From: CAYNGH01 sp964396845
GTDB lineage: Bacteria; Vulcanimicrobiota; JAJTBE01; CAYNGH01
Reading direction: 5' to 3'
DNA: 20,673 nucleotides
Assembly: GCA_964396845.1 (NCBI GenBank)
Contig: CAYNGH010000046.1
Coordinates: forward strand, 1-20,673
In this document: positions 8,771 through 15,008 of the stretch, piece by piece
Layout: each line of letters starts with the position of its first letter
Position numbering within the stretch: position 1 is the stretch's first letter
Translations under genes and position numbers: made by a program
Notes under the pieces: model-generated
Told to the model about the DNA's origin: nothing
What the model saw: the letters and a program-made list of their open reading frames with translations, nothing else
The model's database searches: none

Positions 8771-8810
8771 AGTAATGACAAGCATTTGCAATACTTGCCA
8801 TTACTTTTTA
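8771..8810 (+). terminator. Orphan terminator-like hairpin
   Basis: AGTAATG (8771-8777) pairs with CATTACT (8799-8805). After one A-C mismatch CAAG (8779-8782) pairs with CTTG (8794-8797), closing an 11-base loop. TTTTT follows directly on the plus strand (8805-8809), while the minus-strand exit has no T-run. No plus-strand gene is seen upstream, so it may end a small RNA, or it may be a chance structure in AT-rich DNA. Confidence 0.45.
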
Positions 8811-9048
8811 TTAATGTGTAATCAAATAAATTTTTGATAAAAAACACCTTCTTCCCGTTTATATAATATCGGATGTATACTCGATGATATTTGAGTTTTC
8901 TCAAATCACACTTCTATCAACATTCTAATTTTAGTAACTCCTGGTGATTATATCCCAAGGATAATAAAAGGATTGTAAAAAATGACCCCGGGGTTTATAT
9001 TTTTGGCTGTATCCTTGCAAACTGTCATCTATGGGCGTGTATGAAAGG

Positions 9049-9091
9049 GAGGTGATCATCATCCTTGTAAAGAGGTGATCATCATCCTTGT
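9049..9091. repeat. Tandem 20-bp repeat upstream of the nfeD promoter
   Basis: Two identical 20-base copies, 9049-9068 and 9072-9091, begin GAGGTGATCATC and are separated by three bases (period 23, about two helical turns). Each contains the palindrome TGATCA. They end about 60 bp before the proposed -35 region of the nfeD genes, a position compatible with an activator or repressor site. Confidence 0.7.
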
Positions 9092-9153
9092 GAAAAAGAG
9101 GATTTTATCATGCCCGGTGACAAAAAACAATCGATATAATTCTTTCTTTGTAA

Positions 9154-9182
9154 TTTATTTTATTGTATTACTGTGCTATAAT
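9154..9182 (+). promoter_or_regulatory. Candidate promoter of the nfeD triplet
   Basis: A perfect TATAAT (9177-9182) is preceded at 17 bp by TTTATT (9154-9159), a poor -35. Transcription would start near 9189, leaving a 58-base leader before nfeD. The weak -35 would suit a promoter that needs an activator. A second TATAAT at 9135-9140 has no credible -35. Confidence 0.5.
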
Positions 9183-9246
9183 TAAGCTGAATCCTGATGA
9201 GCCGGGGTGACTTGGTGAACAGAATTGAATATCGGGAGAGATAAAT

Positions 9247-10134
9247 ATGAAATTGAGATATTGGAGAATAATCTTAGGGCTGATGCTGATTGTATTTTCC
9301 ACGGCCTCCCTGGTGGGAACCCTCACTGGAGGGGTATTTCGCCCCGGTAGCGGTGAGGTCTGCCGTGAGAACAGTCATGGAGCCCTGATGGAAAATGATG
9401 GCGACATGGCTTGTTTTATGGGGGCCGGCTTTTTTGCCAGCTCCGGGAGTTCCGGTAATTCAGAGAACAGTATTGACTGGGTTGATTACAGCACAAAAGT
9501 TGCCACCACCTTCTGGGTCAGCACCATTCTTCTGACCCTGGGGCTGGTATGCCTGTTTCTGGAAGTGCTGACATTAAACGGTATCCTTGGCTCCATCGGC
9601 ATTGCATCACTGATGGTTTTCTTCCTTTCCCACATTTCCCAGGGGAATGTTCCCTGGTGGATTGTGCTGGTGTTTTTTGCAGGGGTGGCCCTTTTGGCCA
9701 TGGAAGTATTTGTCACACCGGGATGGGGTGTCATGGGCATCATGGGATTGATCCTGATGTTTTCCAGCATATTTGTATCCATCGGAGATCCCAACAAGGC
9801 CGCGGGGGCTATGATGATCGCCATCACCCTGACAGTGGCCATATTCTGGTATGCCCTGAAAAAACTTCCCAAATCCCGGATCTGGAAACGGCTTTCCCTG
9901 GAAACGACCCAGAGTTCCCGGGAAGGCTATAACGCCGTTGATGAGCGTCTGGATCTGGAGGGAGCTATGGGGACGGCATATACGGATCTTCGTCCCGGCG
10001 GTATTGCCCTTTTAAATGATGAACGGGTTGATGTGGTGACCCGGGGTGAATATATCAGAAAAGACTCGCCGGTGCGGGTTGCAAAGGTAAAGGGGATGAG
10101 AATTGTAGTTGAAGCTATTGAAGGGAAGTGGTAA
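9247..10134 (+). CDS. nfeD: NfeD family membrane protein (short form, with C-terminal OB-like domain)
   Basis: NfeD proteins are membrane partners of flotillin/SPFH proteins. This 295-residue form has an N-terminal helix (about 6-28) and an outward loop (about 29-86) with two cysteines. A cluster of four or five hydrophobic segments (about 87-205) follows, then a basic linker and the soluble C-terminal domain (about 236-295) carrying the NfeD pattern of EGxxGxAxTxLRPxG. The ClpP-like serine protease domain at the N-terminus of long NfeD proteins is absent. GGGAGAG lies well placed before the ATG. It opens a run of three NfeD-type genes in one frame. Its last codons (EGKW) overlap a purine-rich stretch that can serve as ribosome-binding site for the next gene. 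Confidence 0.85.
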   Translation: MKLRYWRIILGLMLIVFSTASLVGTLTGGVFRPGSGEVCRENSHGALMENDGDMACFMGAGFFASSGSSGNSENSIDWVDYSTKVATTFWVSTILLTLGLVCLFLEVLTLNGILGSIGIASLMVFFLSHISQGNVPWWIVLVFFAGVALLAMEVFVTPGWGVMGIMGLILMFSSIFVSIGDPNKAAGAMMIAITLTVAIFWYALKKLPKSRIWKRLSLETTQSSREGYNAVDERLDLEGAMGTAYTDLRPGGIALLNDERVDVVTRGEYIRKDSPVRVAKVKGMRIVVEAIEGKW

Positions 10135-10137
10135 GTC

Positions 10138-10536
10138 ATGATGGATATGGTTCAGTCTTCTCAGTTTTCTCCGGGCATGATTGTGCTGATGATTATCGCA
10201 GCTCTGGTGGTTCTGGCAATAGTGGCGGAGCTGGTGATTCTCCTGGTTTACTTTATTTTAAAGAAAAACCGCAAGGGCCAGAAAATCGTTGCGGGGGTGA
10301 CCCTCGATAATCCACAGAGTGGGGATGAGCATAAGGCGGTCCCCGGCAGACCCGAGTTGGAAGGCGCAGTGGGGGTCGCCCTTACCCACCTTCGCCCGGC
10401 AGGAATTGCCCTTATTAATGATGAAAGAATCGATGTAGTTTCTGTGGGAGCTTTCATCCGCAAAGATGAACCCCTGCGGGTGGTGAAGGTAGAAGGAATG
10501 AAGATAATTGTGGAGTCTGTTGAAGGGAAGTGGTGA
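10138..10536 (+). CDS. Small NfeD-like protein: one membrane helix plus OB-like domain
   Basis: This 132-residue protein consists of one membrane helix (about 13-42), a basic and flexible linker, and a C-terminal domain (about 73-132). The domain is identical to that of the preceding protein at about 40 of 60 positions, including the terminal EGKW. It therefore looks like a tandem duplicate of the NfeD C-terminal domain given its own membrane anchor. The ATG begins three bases after the upstream stop, in the same frame. The ribosome-binding site is AGGGAAG, inside the EGKW codons of the gene before, nine bases from the ATG. Co-translation with its neighbours is expected. Its specific role is unknown; binding or tuning of a flotillin is the family-based guess. 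Confidence 0.85.
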   Translation: MMDMVQSSQFSPGMIVLMIIAALVVLAIVAELVILLVYFILKKNRKGQKIVAGVTLDNPQSGDEHKAVPGRPELEGAVGVALTHLRPAGIALINDERIDVVSVGAFIRKDEPLRVVKVEGMKIIVESVEGKW

Positions 10537-10539
10537 TCG

Positions 10540-10839
10540 GTGGTTCCGGTGATTTTTACTGTTTTTTTGGTTGTCTTTGCGGTGGGTCTTGTGTATTTTC
10601 TGGGGATGTTCATCCACCGGGACAAACAGAGCAAGGCAGGTGGATACTCCTCGGTGGATGAGCCTGTGGAGCTGGAAGGACACATCGGAGAGGCCAGAAC
10701 AGATCTCCGGCCCGGGGGGATCGCTCAGATTGATGACCGCCGGGTTGACGTGGTTTCCGAAGGGGATTTTGTCCGCAAGGGGGAAGCAGTTCAGGTGGTT
10801 GGTATTCGGGATGGCAAGGTGATTGTTCGGAAACTGTAA
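10540..10839 (+). CDS. Small NfeD-like protein, third tandem copy
   Basis: A 99-residue protein with an N-terminal membrane helix (about 2-22), a short linker and a C-terminal NfeD-type domain (about 44-99) matching the first copy at roughly half of its positions (ELEG, TDLRPGGIA, RVDVVSEG). It is the most diverged of the three and lacks the EGKW ending. The start is GTG at 10540, three bases after the upstream TGA and in the same frame. GGGAAG inside the preceding EGKW codons again lies nine bases before the start. A terminator-like hairpin follows within 30 bases, making this the last gene of the unit. Confidence 0.8.
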   Translation: MVPVIFTVFLVVFAVGLVYFLGMFIHRDKQSKAGGYSSVDEPVELEGHIGEARTDLRPGGIAQIDDRRVDVVSEGDFVRKGEAVQVVGIRDGKVIVRKL

Positions 10840-10865
10840 GGCAATTATAATACTCTGGATACTTC

Positions 10866-10899
10866 GGCCCGGCATCATATGTGTCCGGGCCTTTATTAT
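10866..10899 (+). terminator. Terminator after the nfeD triplet
   Basis: GGCCCGG (10866-10872) pairs with CCGGGCC (10885-10891) around a 12-base loop, followed by TTTATTATT. It starts 27 bases after the last nfeD-like stop, so the nfeD genes and floA probably form separate transcripts. Confidence 0.7.
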
Positions 10900-11145
10900 T
10901 GAAGGACTCCCGGCCCGGCAGGTATTTCTTTCTTTGCTGGATAACTGTTTTATATATATGGATGCAGATTTTATATAAAGTGTTCTGGAAGGAAAACAGG
11001 GGGGGGCATAGAAACCTTTTAAACAGGGACAGGTTCGGGGTTGCCGGTTGATATGAATGTAATTGCCGTCACTTCGAACCCGCCTGAATTATTCTGATGA
11101 CAATTATTTTGTCATAAATTAGCACAAAAAGGGGAGGTCAACCTT
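10900..11145 (+). promoter_or_regulatory. floA upstream region with two AT-rich inverted repeats
   Basis: The gap before floA contains TTTATATA (10949-10956) facing TATATAAA (10972-10979). Nearer the gene is a perfect 7-bp inverted repeat, ATGACAA-TTATT-TTGTCAT (11097-11115). No clear consensus promoter is visible; TTGCCG (11063-11068) with AATTAT (11087-11092) at 18 bp is a weak candidate that would place the inverted repeat just over the start site. GGGGAGGT before the ATG is the floA ribosome-binding site. Confidence 0.4.
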
Positions 11146-12120
11146 ATGGGTTACGTTGGTGCCATTTTAGTTGGGATCATAATACTCTTTTCCATCATCT
11201 CCTACTACATCCCCATACCCCTGTGGCTTACGGCAACCTTTGCCGGAGTGCCAGTGGGTCTGGACAAACTTTTTGGAATGAGAATGCGTCGGGTTCCTCC
11301 TGAACGTATTGTTCATCCCCTGATTAAAGCTCACAAGGCAGATATCCACCTGACCACTGATCAGCTGGAAACTCACTACCTGGCTGAAGGTAACGTGGAC
11401 CGGGTCATCGATTCGCTGATTGCCACCAACAGGGCCAATATCGACCTGGACTTCGCCCGGGCTTGTGCCATTGACCTGGCAGGCAGAAATGTCAAGGAAG
11501 CGGTTATGATGAGCGTCAATCCCAAGGTGATTGATGTGGCTCACATTATCGGCACAGCTCTTGACGGAATTCAGCTTCAGGTGAAGGTTCGCATTACCGT
11601 GCGGGCAAACCTGGCAAGACTGGTAGGCGGAGCCACCGAGGAAACAGTCAAGGCCAGAGTCGGCCAGGGAATCGTTGCCGAGATTGGTTCATCCAAGTCC
11701 TACAAGGATGTTCTGGAGAACCCCGACAAGATTTCTTCCCGGGTGCTGGATATGGGGCTCGATTCGGGCACGGCTTTTGAGATTCTCTCCATCGACGTGG
11801 CTGATGTGGATGTGGGCAAGAACATCGGAGCCGAACTGCAGGAATCCCAGGCCAATGCCGATATGCGTGTGGCTCAGGCCAAGGCTCAGGAACGCAAGTC
11901 TATGGCGGAAGCCAAGGAGCAGGAAATGATAGCTCTGGGCCAGGAAATGAGAGCCAAGGTTATCGAGGCCGAATCAGAAGTGCCCCGGGCACTGGCGGAA
12001 GCGCTTCGCACTGGCAAGATGGGATTTATGGACTTTTACAACCTTGAAAATGTTAAGGCAGACACCCAGATGAGGACTTCAATTGGCGGTGGAAAGACGA
12101 GTGAAACGAGAGGCATATGA
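11146..12120 (+). CDS. floA: FloA, flotillin-like SPFH/band 7 membrane scaffold protein
   Basis: FloA organises functional membrane microdomains on the cytoplasmic face of the membrane. The product has 324 residues, near the family's usual 330. It has an N-terminal membrane hairpin (about 3-40), then the FloA core with LIKAHKADI, HYLAEGNVDRV and AAIDLAGR-type segments. MSVNPKVID, RITVRANLARLVGGATEETVKARVGQGIV and SSxxKDVLENPDKIS-like blocks follow. The Glu-Ala-rich coiled coil (about 225-290) drives oligomerisation, and the tail LENVKADTQMR is typical. The strong GGGGAGGT and the family N-terminus support the ATG. The gene is followed 43 bases later by an unknown membrane-anchored protein instead of the small yqfB-type gene of Bacillus. 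Confidence 0.95.
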   Translation: MGYVGAILVGIIILFSIISYYIPIPLWLTATFAGVPVGLDKLFGMRMRRVPPERIVHPLIKAHKADIHLTTDQLETHYLAEGNVDRVIDSLIATNRANIDLDFARACAIDLAGRNVKEAVMMSVNPKVIDVAHIIGTALDGIQLQVKVRITVRANLARLVGGATEETVKARVGQGIVAEIGSSKSYKDVLENPDKISSRVLDMGLDSGTAFEILSIDVADVDVGKNIGAELQESQANADMRVAQAKAQERKSMAEAKEQEMIALGQEMRAKVIEAESEVPRALAEALRTGKMGFMDFYNLENVKADTQMRTSIGGGKTSETRGI

Positions 12121-12163
12121 TTCTCGCTGTTGAAGCCGACGGAATCGAAAGAAGGTGTTGCAA

Positions 12164-13018
12164 TTGATTTCCGATTCCTTTTTAATGGCCGACTGCGGGC
12201 CATGCTTTATGCTGGTGGTAATCATCATCATAATAGTCAGTGTTCTGTCAAAAGGAAAAAAGGGTGGTCCTGACCTGATGGGAGGGCCTGGAGTCACCGG
12301 AAAACCCCTGGGCAACGAATTACAGGACTTGAAAAATGCCTTTGGCGGTCTTGCCGGGACTTCTGGCACCAGTCAGTTTGGCAGTACCGGAGGAGCTTAT
12401 GTTCCCCCGGTTAAACCCCAGAAGCCACCCATTAACTGGAATATGATCAAGCTCAACATGACCAAGGAGCAGATTCGCTACTGTTTTGACCTTAACGCTT
12501 TGAATCGTGGAGTCAAAAAAGAAGAACTGCCCAAGTATGTTTATCTCGATCGGCTGAGGAAGCATTTTTCTGAGCCCCAGTTGCAGGACATGCTGGATAT
12601 GGATTTCTTTGAAAAATCAACGGTGAAGCCTCAGAAAGCCTCAAAAGCCAAGGGAGGCGGGGCAAAAAGCCCTGTGGTGAGTGAGAAACTCAAAAGCACC
12701 ACCGTTGAGGCAAAAATCAAGGATATCACAGTTCTTGAGCAAATCGGCGACAAGACAGTTGACGAGATAATGGAAGAGCAGAAGGTGATGGAGGACATAA
12801 AGCATTATGCCCTTTATGATTCCACCTTCAAAAAGTTAGTTGACAAGCTGAGTCCCGAAGAGAAAAAAGCCCTGGCCTGCAGTTTCCGGAATGTCGAAAC
12901 AAGCTGTGGCGGTGCTTCCATGGATGGCAGCAAAATTGTCCAGGGAATAATCTGGAGTGAAATCCTCAAACGACCCAGTCAGGGGCCTGGATCCCGGGGG
13001 ATACTCTCCCGGAGGTAG
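12164..13018 (+). CDS. Unknown membrane-anchored protein in the floA transcript
   Basis: I do not recognise a family. From the TTG at 12164 the protein has 284 residues. It has a short N-terminus with CGPC, one very hydrophobic helix rich in isoleucine and valine (about 13-27), and a flexible Gly/Pro/Lys-rich linker (about 28-90). The rest is a charged, mostly helical soluble part with a Lys-rich low-complexity stretch near 155-175 and two further cysteines near the end. The TTG is chosen because AAGAAGG lies eight bases upstream. A GTG at 12155 would add three residues, and an ATG at 12185 has no ribosome-binding site. It follows floA by 43 bases and ends before a strong terminator, so it shares floA's transcript. 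A role at flotillin microdomains is inference from position only. Confidence 0.8.
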   Translation: MISDSFLMADCGPCFMLVVIIIIIVSVLSKGKKGGPDLMGGPGVTGKPLGNELQDLKNAFGGLAGTSGTSQFGSTGGAYVPPVKPQKPPINWNMIKLNMTKEQIRYCFDLNALNRGVKKEELPKYVYLDRLRKHFSEPQLQDMLDMDFFEKSTVKPQKASKAKGGGAKSPVVSEKLKSTTVEAKIKDITVLEQIGDKTVDEIMEEQKVMEDIKHYALYDSTFKKLVDKLSPEEKKALACSFRNVETSCGGASMDGSKIVQGIIWSEILKRPSQGPGSRGILSRR

Positions 13019-13038
13019 ATGACTGATTATAAAACTGG

Positions 13039-13067
13039 AAGGGGTCATGTGATCCCTTCTTTTTTTT
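13039..13067 (+). terminator. Rho-independent terminator of the floA unit
   Basis: AAGGGGTCA (13039-13047) pairs with TGATCCCTT (13050-13058), with one G-T pair, in a tight hairpin. It is followed by C and eight T residues, and a second T-run lies a few bases on. It starts 20 bases after the unknown gene's stop. Confidence 0.85.
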
Positions 13068-13160
13068 ATGTTTTTTTTTATGGGGTGGAAAATCTTCCCA
13101 GATGACGGATTGACTGATTTGACATGATTATGAAAAAAAATGGAAATACCTTGTGGGATA

Positions 13161-13189
13161 TTGTCAAAGGGTTTAAATCATGTTATAAT
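13161..13189 (+). promoter_or_regulatory. Promoter of rplS-lepB-lepB-rbgA
   Basis: TTGTCA (13161-13166), a 17-bp spacer and a perfect TATAAT (13184-13189) make the best promoter in the window. Transcription should start near 13196, leaving a 126-base leader before rplS. Confidence 0.85.
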
Positions 13190-13195
13190 CGGTTT

Positions 13196-13321
13196 TACCC
13201 AAAGGGGATTATTTTGCAGTGTTGCCCGAAAGGGCTTTTTATCAACATTCCGGCGTTATGAAATAATGCCGGGTGATGGTTCTGGAATATTATTTTGACT
13301 ATCCGAAAGGGGAAACCGGAA
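13196..13321 (+). promoter_or_regulatory. Structured rplS leader
   Basis: The leader contains GCCC-GAAA-GGGC (13224-13235), a small GNRA-type hairpin followed at once by TTTTT (13236-13240). The sequences around it, TGTT (13220-13223) and AACA (13244-13247), can extend the stem. A second hairpin (13250-13272) has a 10-bp stem with one G-T pair and a GAA loop. Ribosomal protein leaders often bind the protein they encode; here that is inference from structure and position. Confidence 0.5.
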
Positions 13322-13678
13322 ATGGACATGATCAATCTGATTGAAAAACAGCAACTCAAGGAGAACATTCCCGACTTTGGCCCCGGGGACACAATCCGGG
13401 TAAAGATAAAGGTTGTGGAGGGAGGCAAGGAGAGGCTTCAGGCTTTTGAAGGAATATGCATCAGCCGTAAAGGTGGAGGAGTCAACGAGAGTTTTACCCT
13501 TCGCAAGATTGGAAGCCACGGAATCGGTGTGGAGAGAACATTGCCCCTTCATTCTCCCAGGGTGGCGGAGATCACTGTCAAACGACAGGGCAAAGTCCGC
13601 CGGGCCAAGCTCTATTATCTCCGTGACAGAATCGGCAAGGCAGCTACCAGGGTCAAGGAGAAGGGTTTTAACCGGTAG
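13322..13678 (+). CDS. rplS: Large ribosomal subunit protein bL19
   Basis: bL19 sits at the interface between the 50S and 30S subunits. From the ATG at 13322 the protein has 118 residues, the family's usual size. Recognisable blocks are the start MDMINLIEKQQLKENIPDFGPGDTI, shown here only as its opening MDMINLIEKQQ, then RLQAFEGICI, SFTLRKIGS-type, GVERTLPLHSP and RRAKLYYLRD. An in-frame TTG 27 bases upstream is rejected because the family starts at MDxIxLIE and a purine-rich AAAGGGGAA lies just before the ATG. It is the first gene of an operon with two signal peptidases and rbgA, an arrangement close to that of many Firmicutes. Confidence 0.97.
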   Translation: MDMINLIEKQQLKENIPDFGPGDTIRVKIKVVEGGKERLQAFEGICISRKGGGVNESFTLRKIGSHGIGVERTLPLHSPRVAEITVKRQGKVRRAKLYYLRDRIGKAATRVKEKGFNR

Positions 13679-13685
13679 TATTGCA

Positions 13686-13714
13686 GGGGCTCTCTCACCA
13701 AGAGCCCCTTTATT
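13686..13714 (+). terminator. Terminator-like hairpin between rplS and lepB
   Basis: GGGGCTCT (13686-13693) and AGAGCCCC (13701-13708) form a perfect 8-bp stem with a 7-base loop, followed by TTTATT. The T-run is short, so it may act as a partial terminator that lowers lepB-rbgA expression relative to rplS, or as an RNA-stabilising 3' end. Confidence 0.55.
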
Positions 13715-13741
13715 GAACTAATTCCGGGAGGACAGGGAAAC

Positions 13742-14353
13742 TTGACTGCCAAACAACTGGCTGCCATCATACTGGTTCTGGCTGCGGGAAGACTGGTGCT
13801 TTACCTGGCGCCTGATATTCAGATCCTCAATGAAAAATGGAAACGGATTACTGTTGAATATCTGGATTCAGTGATTGTAGCCGGTGTGGTTGCTCTGTTC
13901 ATTATTCATTTTCTTTTCAGGACTTTTTATATACCCTCAGGCTCGATGATTCCCACTCTTCAGGTGAAGGATTACATACTGGTCAATGAATTCATATACC
14001 GGTTCAATGAGCCAAAGAGAGGTGATGTGGTGGTTTTCAGGCCCCCGGAAAGCGCCAATGCCGGTGAAAAAGAATTCATAAAGCGGATAGTTGGCCTGCC
14101 CGGTGAAACTCTCTCGGTGCAGGACGGACAGGTGTTCATCAACGGGGAGCCTCTGGATGAGCCTTATGTGAAGAATCTACCTGATTATTTTTTGCCACCG
14201 GTAAAAATCCCCGAGGATTACTACTATATGCTGGGGGATAACCGGCCCTCCAGTGCTGACTCTCATGTATGGGGTGGAGTCCCCCGGAAGAACTTCATCG
14301 GGAAGGCGGTGCTCATCATCCTGCCTCCTCGAAGGGCCGGGGTCTTGAAGTAG
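13742..14353 (+). CDS. lepB: Type I signal peptidase (first copy, two membrane helices)
   Basis: Signal peptidase I cuts signal peptides from exported proteins at the outer face of the membrane, using a Ser-Lys dyad. The 203-residue protein has two hydrophobic helices (about 5-24 and 43-62). PSGSMIPTL follows, with the catalytic Ser at 68, and then EFIKRIVGLPGE with the general-base Lys at 114. The late family box reads GDNRPSSADSHVWG; the arginine usual after DS in this box is a histidine here. The start is TTG at 13742 with GGAGG upstream; no ATG fits. The 63-bp gap after rplS holds a hairpin, and a second, different signal peptidase follows after 37 bases. Confidence 0.93.
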   Translation: MTAKQLAAIILVLAAGRLVLYLAPDIQILNEKWKRITVEYLDSVIVAGVVALFIIHFLFRTFYIPSGSMIPTLQVKDYILVNEFIYRFNEPKRGDVVVFRPPESANAGEKEFIKRIVGLPGETLSVQDGQVFINGEPLDEPYVKNLPDYFLPPVKIPEDYYYMLGDNRPSSADSHVWGGVPRKNFIGKAVLIILPPRRAGVLK

Positions 14354-14390
14354 TCTGTTCCCGGTTCGGCATGAAAGGTGATGAGAAAAT

Positions 14391-15008
14391 ATGGAACCTG
14401 ACAGCATCCACCAGGAAAACTGCCCAAACAGCAAGGACGCAACATCTGCCGTTGATGCGACGGGGACTCCTCATAGCCGGGGAAGCCTGAAACATCGGCT
14501 TTTCCGTTGCTTCCGGGAGTTTTTCATCTGTTCCCTTCAAGCTCTGGTGCTGACCCTTATCATCATCAATTTTATCGGGCGGGTTTCGGTGGTGCAAGGC
14601 TCGTCCATGGGGCCTTCTCTGCACAGCAACACCAGAATCCTGGTAAACCTTGTGGCATATCGGTTCCATAAACCAAGCCGGGGAGAGATTGTAATTTTCC
14701 AGTGCCCCATCAATCCTTCCCGGGATTACATCAAAAGAGTCATTGCCGTGGAGGGAGATGAACTGAGTATTCTGGAAGGAGTGGTATATCTCAATGGCCT
14801 GGAGCTGGCGGAGCCTTATGTTGACTCCCCGGATCGGCTGGACAACTTGAACCCCACAGTGATACCGCCAGGATATGTATTTGTTATGGGGGATAACCGT
14901 TGCAACAGCGAGGACAGCCGTCTGTGGGGGCCTCTGGATTGCAGTCTGATAAAAGGCAAGGCCCAGGTGATTTTCTGGCCTGCCAGATCCTTTCAGGTGC
15001 TTCGATGA
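14391..15008 (+). CDS. lepB: Type I signal peptidase (second copy, extended N-terminus)
   Basis: This second signal peptidase has 205 residues and differs clearly from its neighbour, so it is not a recent duplicate. A hydrophilic N-terminal extension (about 1-32) precedes one membrane helix (about 44-62). QGSSMGPSL follows, with the catalytic Ser at 72, then YIKRVIAVEGD with the catalytic Lys at 115, and the box GDNRCNSEDSRLWG in its usual form. The ATG at 14391 has AAAGGTGATG just upstream. The stop overlaps the rbgA start as ATGA, so translation is probably coupled. Two enzymes in one operon suggest different substrate sets, for which the sequence gives no direct evidence. Confidence 0.93.
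   Translation: MEPDSIHQENCPNSKDATSAVDATGTPHSRGSLKHRLFRCFREFFICSLQALVLTLIIINFIGRVSVVQGSSMGPSLHSNTRILVNLVAYRFHKPSRGEIVIFQCPINPSRDYIKRVIAVEGDELSILEGVVYLNGLELAEPYVDSPDRLDNLNPTVIPPGYVFVMGDNRCNSEDSRLWGPLDCSLIKGKAQVIFWPARSFQVLR

Larger units (their letters stand above)
7022..9153. other. Long AT-rich intergenic region without a convincing gene
   Basis: About 2.1 kb lies between the divergent mraZ and nfeD promoters. It is visibly richer in A+T than the flanking genes. The longest open frames (around 80-109 codons) show no recognisable family, no ribosome-binding site worth the name and skewed composition, so none is called. Structure is nevertheless present. There is an inverted repeat CTGAGG/CCTCAG near 7949-7977. 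TGACAG (8027-8032) and CTGTCA (8054-8059) pair upstream of six T residues. A perfect 8-bp hairpin spans 8274-8292. The 54-bp direct repeat lies at 8291-8429. ATTTGAG-TTTT-CTCAAAT lies at 8889-8906, and a palindrome ACCCCGGGGT near 8985-8995. The region could hold small RNAs, decayed genes or a long regulatory zone. Confidence 0.55.

Noticed and set aside
8620..8904. A 94-codon minus-strand frame starting with TTG
   Set aside because: No clear ribosome-binding site, no family resemblance, and it runs through the 8771-8810 hairpin.
12185..12220. CGPC in the protein after floA, the active-site motif of thioredoxins
   Set aside because: It sits at the extreme N-terminus against a membrane helix with no thioredoxin fold sequence around it, so a thioredoxin call is not supported.
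14900..15004. A 35-codon N-terminal extension of rbgA
   Set aside because: It lies inside lepB in another frame; the family starts near WFPGHM and the ATG at 15005 overlaps the lepB stop.
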